Shown in pieces: positions 5,389 to 7,169 of a stretch of 7,169 nucleotides of DNA (position 1 is its first letter; each line of letters begins with the position of its first letter). The notes under the pieces are model-generated. The model ran no database searches and was not told the origin of the DNA. It saw only the letters and a program-made list of their open reading frames with translations. The position numbers were made by a program, and so were the translations under genes. The stretch is from Methanothrix sp. (GTDB taxonomy: Archaea > Halobacteriota > Methanosarcinia > Methanotrichales > Methanotrichaceae): assembly GCA_028688535.1 (NCBI GenBank), contig JAQTXY010000098.1, positions 1 to 7,169 of the forward strand. Reading direction: 5' to 3'.

Positions 5389-6222
5389 AAGGAAAGATCG
5401 TTGTAATCCCATTCCCTTTTACAGATTTGGGTTCAATTAAGCAGAGATTAACCCCAAACTTGCAGAATGATATAGGCTCTGAGAAATCGAGCCTTTAAAA
5501 TCGATTTTGAGCCAGATATCTATAAATGAAGCTGCAGGCCTGGCCAGTCCTCAAGCCCCATCGCTCCGACATATATTGCCTCTCTCCTCCTTAATGGCTG
5601 GCGTTCTTTGAAGGAATGATAATGGGTCCGGCTATAAGTCTTTCTTTGGGAGAGCTTAGGATGAATGAAACCGAATGCTCATAGATCTCATAAAAGATGG
5701 ATAAGAAGGAGGGAGGAGAAAGTCAATTGGATGTAGGAGGGAAGATGGCCATCGACTTTCGCCAATATACTATACGTCAATTGCCGAGATATAAGGCTTT
5801 CGCTCCAAGTTTATAGAAGACCTTTCACCACTCCAGAGAGAACTCATCAAGAGAAAGAGACATCAAGTTCCAGGCGGGCCAGCGCCAAAACCACAGCGCC
5901 CTTTGCAGAGGGGCCATTCACCGCGATAGTAAATGCCCTGATCCTGCCCGAAGCTCGACTTTAATAAGCCTGGCTCGAAGGCGATACAAGCGCTGGAATC
6001 TCACACAGAGCCCGTTTTGCTGGAATCCTTTTCACAGGGCCTCGTGCCCGCCCTCTCACCTTCGACTTCTACTTGTGCTGCATCATGTCCCGGTTGTGTA
6101 TTATCGTGAGATCCGGCGGATTACTGCGCCTGTTACAGCGCGCTACTTTTTCAGCCCGACGAAATATCAGCTTCACAGGCCTACAGCCAAATGCAGTGCC
6201 AGGACGGCATACATCTTCTGCT
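5389..6222. other. 834 bp with no convincing gene
   Basis: I see no protein that looks natural on either strand. There are short TATA-like and purine-rich stretches (GGAGGGAGGAG near 5709), and a 28-codon ORF from 5745 with GGAGG just upstream. A stop-free plus-strand stretch (5817-6221) lacks an ATG and reads as a Cys/His/Arg/Ser-rich, unlikely protein. It is probably decayed DNA of the accessory block. Confidence 0.5.
5475..5513. repeat. Inverted repeat
   Basis: GGCTC..AAATCGA (5475-5490) pairs with TCGATTT..GAGCC (5501-5513) around a 10-base loop, with a small bulge (TGAG opposite T). It could be a transcript hairpin or a protein site. No gene is adjacent to assign it to. Confidence 0.4.
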
Positions 6223-6432
6223 GAGAAGGCGCAGGAGTTGGTGATGAGCACGGGCGGGGACTTCGAGCTGGTCTTCACCGTGCGGCCGGAGGAGCTGGAG
6301 GCGGCCCGGAGCGCCTGCGCCCTGACGGTGATAGGAGAGGTGGTGGAGGAAGGGATCTGGATGGAGCAGGGGGGCCAAAGGCGACGGATGGAGGCGAGGG
6401 GGTACGAGCACAGGATTGGGGAGACGAAATGA
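6223..6432 (+). pseudogene. thiL: thiL 3' fragment (last 69 codons)
   Basis: EKAQELVMSTGGDFELVFTV to GYEHRIGETK matches ThiL residues 244-312 in one uninterrupted frame with its own TGA stop. About 12 of 210 bases differ. Protein changes include A to T in MSAGG, G to E and R to S in the RPEGLEAARRA segment, and GGMK to GETK. The frame extends upstream to 6073, but that part bears no resemblance to ThiL, so the fragment lacks the whole N-terminal domain and cannot be a kinase. The ATGA overlap at the stop is kept. Confidence 0.85.
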
Positions 6433-6456
6433 ATTTCCGGCAGATTTTGAAGAAAG

Positions 6457-6519
6457 AGTCTGTCCACGACTGAGATCTGCGTCACGGTGGTGCTGGAGAA
6501 AGTGGTGCATGATCTTCGA
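6457..6519 (+). pseudogene. Tyrosine recombinase tail, second relic
   Basis: From 6463 the frame reads STTEICVTVVLEKVVHDL, matching STTEIYVTLAQGLAKLAYDL of the first relic. The catalytic Tyr codon TAC has become TGC, Cys (6478-6480). The GHK box is degraded and everything upstream is deleted, with the thiL stop only about 30 bases away. Confidence 0.6.
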
Positions 6520-6695
6520 TTAGAAGTGTGTACAACCTGTGAGTCTCCTCGCCCATTTTCTCACTTGGCCTGGATGGTCACGAATTTTGGTTCTGGCAAA
6601 CTACCCATCTGGGACACTATGGAATGCTACATCGACGATTGCGCGATACCGGAAAATCGCAACCCATGGCGGCAAAAATCGAAATAAAATCCGTC

Positions 6696-6795
6696 GCGCA
6701 ACATCAGACCTTTCGACCTCGAAAGCATATTTATAAAATTATCCTGGGCTCTTATACTTACCTGACGCGATACATAATCCAGTACGTGCAACCTG
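6696..6795. repeat. 100-bp dispersed block, copy B
   Basis: Third member, with 2812-2911 and 4481-4581. The plus strand has CGAAAG then TTTATAAAA. The minus strand reads RAQDNFINMLSRS without a stop after it, so if this was a coding tail its stop is lost in this copy. Confidence 0.6.
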
Positions 6796-6848
6796 CTAAG
6801 TTCTATAACATAGCATTCTGAGCAATTCCTCATGTTCTACCAAATAAA

Positions 6849-6900
6849 AAAAAGAGTGTATGCTTTATATTCAATGGATTGCATATTGGATGTATGGAGG
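6849..6900 (+). promoter_or_regulatory. Promoter and Shine-Dalgarno of the last exported-protein gene
   Basis: TTTATAT at 6864-6870, preceded by an A-run and AAAGAG (BRE-like), lies about 45 bases before the ATG. GGAGG at 6896-6900 lies ten bases before it. Transcription would start near 6892. Confidence 0.5.
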
Positions 6901-6910
6901 ATTCATAAGT

Positions 6911-7169
6911 ATGAGATTTATGGTGTTATTCATTGCATCGTTGGTTCTGTTAGGCATCGTTTTCGCTGGCACTGCTACCTGTAAGTCAGACAATGCCAAT
7001 CCTTTAGCTCCAGGACAGCAGCTAATAAAACCGGGAAATGTTGATGAACATAGCGGTGCTCCAGGGCAGACAGGATATAATCCTGGACAGGCAAAAAAAA
7101 CTAAAGACAACCTGGTCGAAAGTTCCAGCTACAACATATCTTATCAGGAACAGACGAGTTCAGAGAGTT
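6911..7169 (+). CDS. Exported protein of unknown function, 3' end outside the window
   Basis: The frame is open from the ATG at 6911 to the end of the window (86 codons seen). Residues 1-22 form a signal peptide (MRFMVLFIASLVLLGIVFAG). A single Cys follows at residue 24 (TATCKSD), not in a good lipobox. The visible mature part is polar and rich in Gly, Pro, Gln and Asn, with three similar APGQ/NPGQ turns (at about residues 33, 50 and 58) and then a Ser-rich stretch. This suggests a flexible extracellular region before a domain beyond the window. GGAGG and a TATA support the start. No family can be named. Confidence 0.7.
   Translation, partial: MRFMVLFIASLVLLGIVFAGTATCKSDNANPLAPGQQLIKPGNVDEHSGAPGQTGYNPGQAKKTKDNLVESSSYNISYQEQTSSES

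Larger units (their letters stand above)
6223..6795 (+). repeat. Direct repeat, copy B (thiL 3' end + recombinase tail + spacer)
   Basis: Partner of 2060-2911, in the same orientation and 4163 bp downstream. It begins sharply at GAGAAGGCGC. About 240 bp between the thiL stop and the STTEI segment are missing relative to copy A. Confidence 0.8.

Noticed and set aside
5817..6221. 135-codon stop-free plus-strand stretch, extendable to an ATG at 5745 (GGAGG upstream) if the TAG at 5814 were read as pyrrolysine
   Set aside because: The protein is rich in Cys, His, Arg and Ser and looks unnatural. No pyrrolysine genes are in view, and the stretch ends by running into the thiL fragment in another frame. 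Chance is more likely.
6073..6222. Upstream extension of the thiL fragment as a fused protein
   Set aside because: The added residues do not resemble ThiL or any domain I know. The join coincides with the repeat boundary, so it is an accidental open frame.
2812..6795. CRISPR array suggested by the three copies of a 100-bp block
   Set aside because: The copies are too long, too few and 1.6-2.1 kb apart, with genes between them and no regular spacers.

Overview
The window looks archaeal, most likely from a methanogen of the Methanothrix (Methanosaeta) type. The evidence is BRE/TATA promoters in place of -35/-10 boxes, an archaeal-style ThiL, a NosD-like secreted beta-helix protein and several exported proteins. 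The domain call is fairly firm; the genus is an inference from protein style and was not tested.

Layout. (1) 2-1273, minus strand: a small GlsB/YeaQ/YmgE-type membrane protein and a secreted protein that joins a shortened NosD-type beta-helix to a chagasin-like (I42) cysteine-peptidase inhibitor domain. (2) A 57-bp divergent intergenic with a near-palindromic TATA that could serve both strands. (3) 1331-2269, plus: thiL, thiamine-monophosphate kinase. (4) 2266-2618: a decayed C-terminal half of a tyrosine recombinase, starting on the thiL stop codon. (5) 3078-4413, plus: two tandem paralogous secreted proteins sharing a WGKCHPTDCDWG domain, the second with a TPGG linker and a further C-terminal domain. 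(6) 4480-5390: small ORFs, an IS200/IS605-like right-end hairpin and a diverged second copy of one small ORF. (7) 5390-6222: no convincing gene. (8) 6223-6796: a second copy of the thiL 3' end, the recombinase tail and the spacer. (9) 6911 to the window end: the start of another exported protein.

The main point is what single-gene annotation does not explain. The thiL 3' end, the recombinase relic and about 300 bp of spacer occur twice as diverged direct repeats (2060-2911 and 6223-6795) that bracket a cargo of exported proteins and small ORFs. About 100 bp of the spacer occurs a third time at 4481-4581. This resembles the scar of one or more elements that integrated at the 3' end of thiL, or a segmental duplication that spread recombinase relics. 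It is an old, decayed accessory region rather than an intact system. thiL, the two tandem secreted genes, the I42 fusion gene and the GlsB-like gene look intact.
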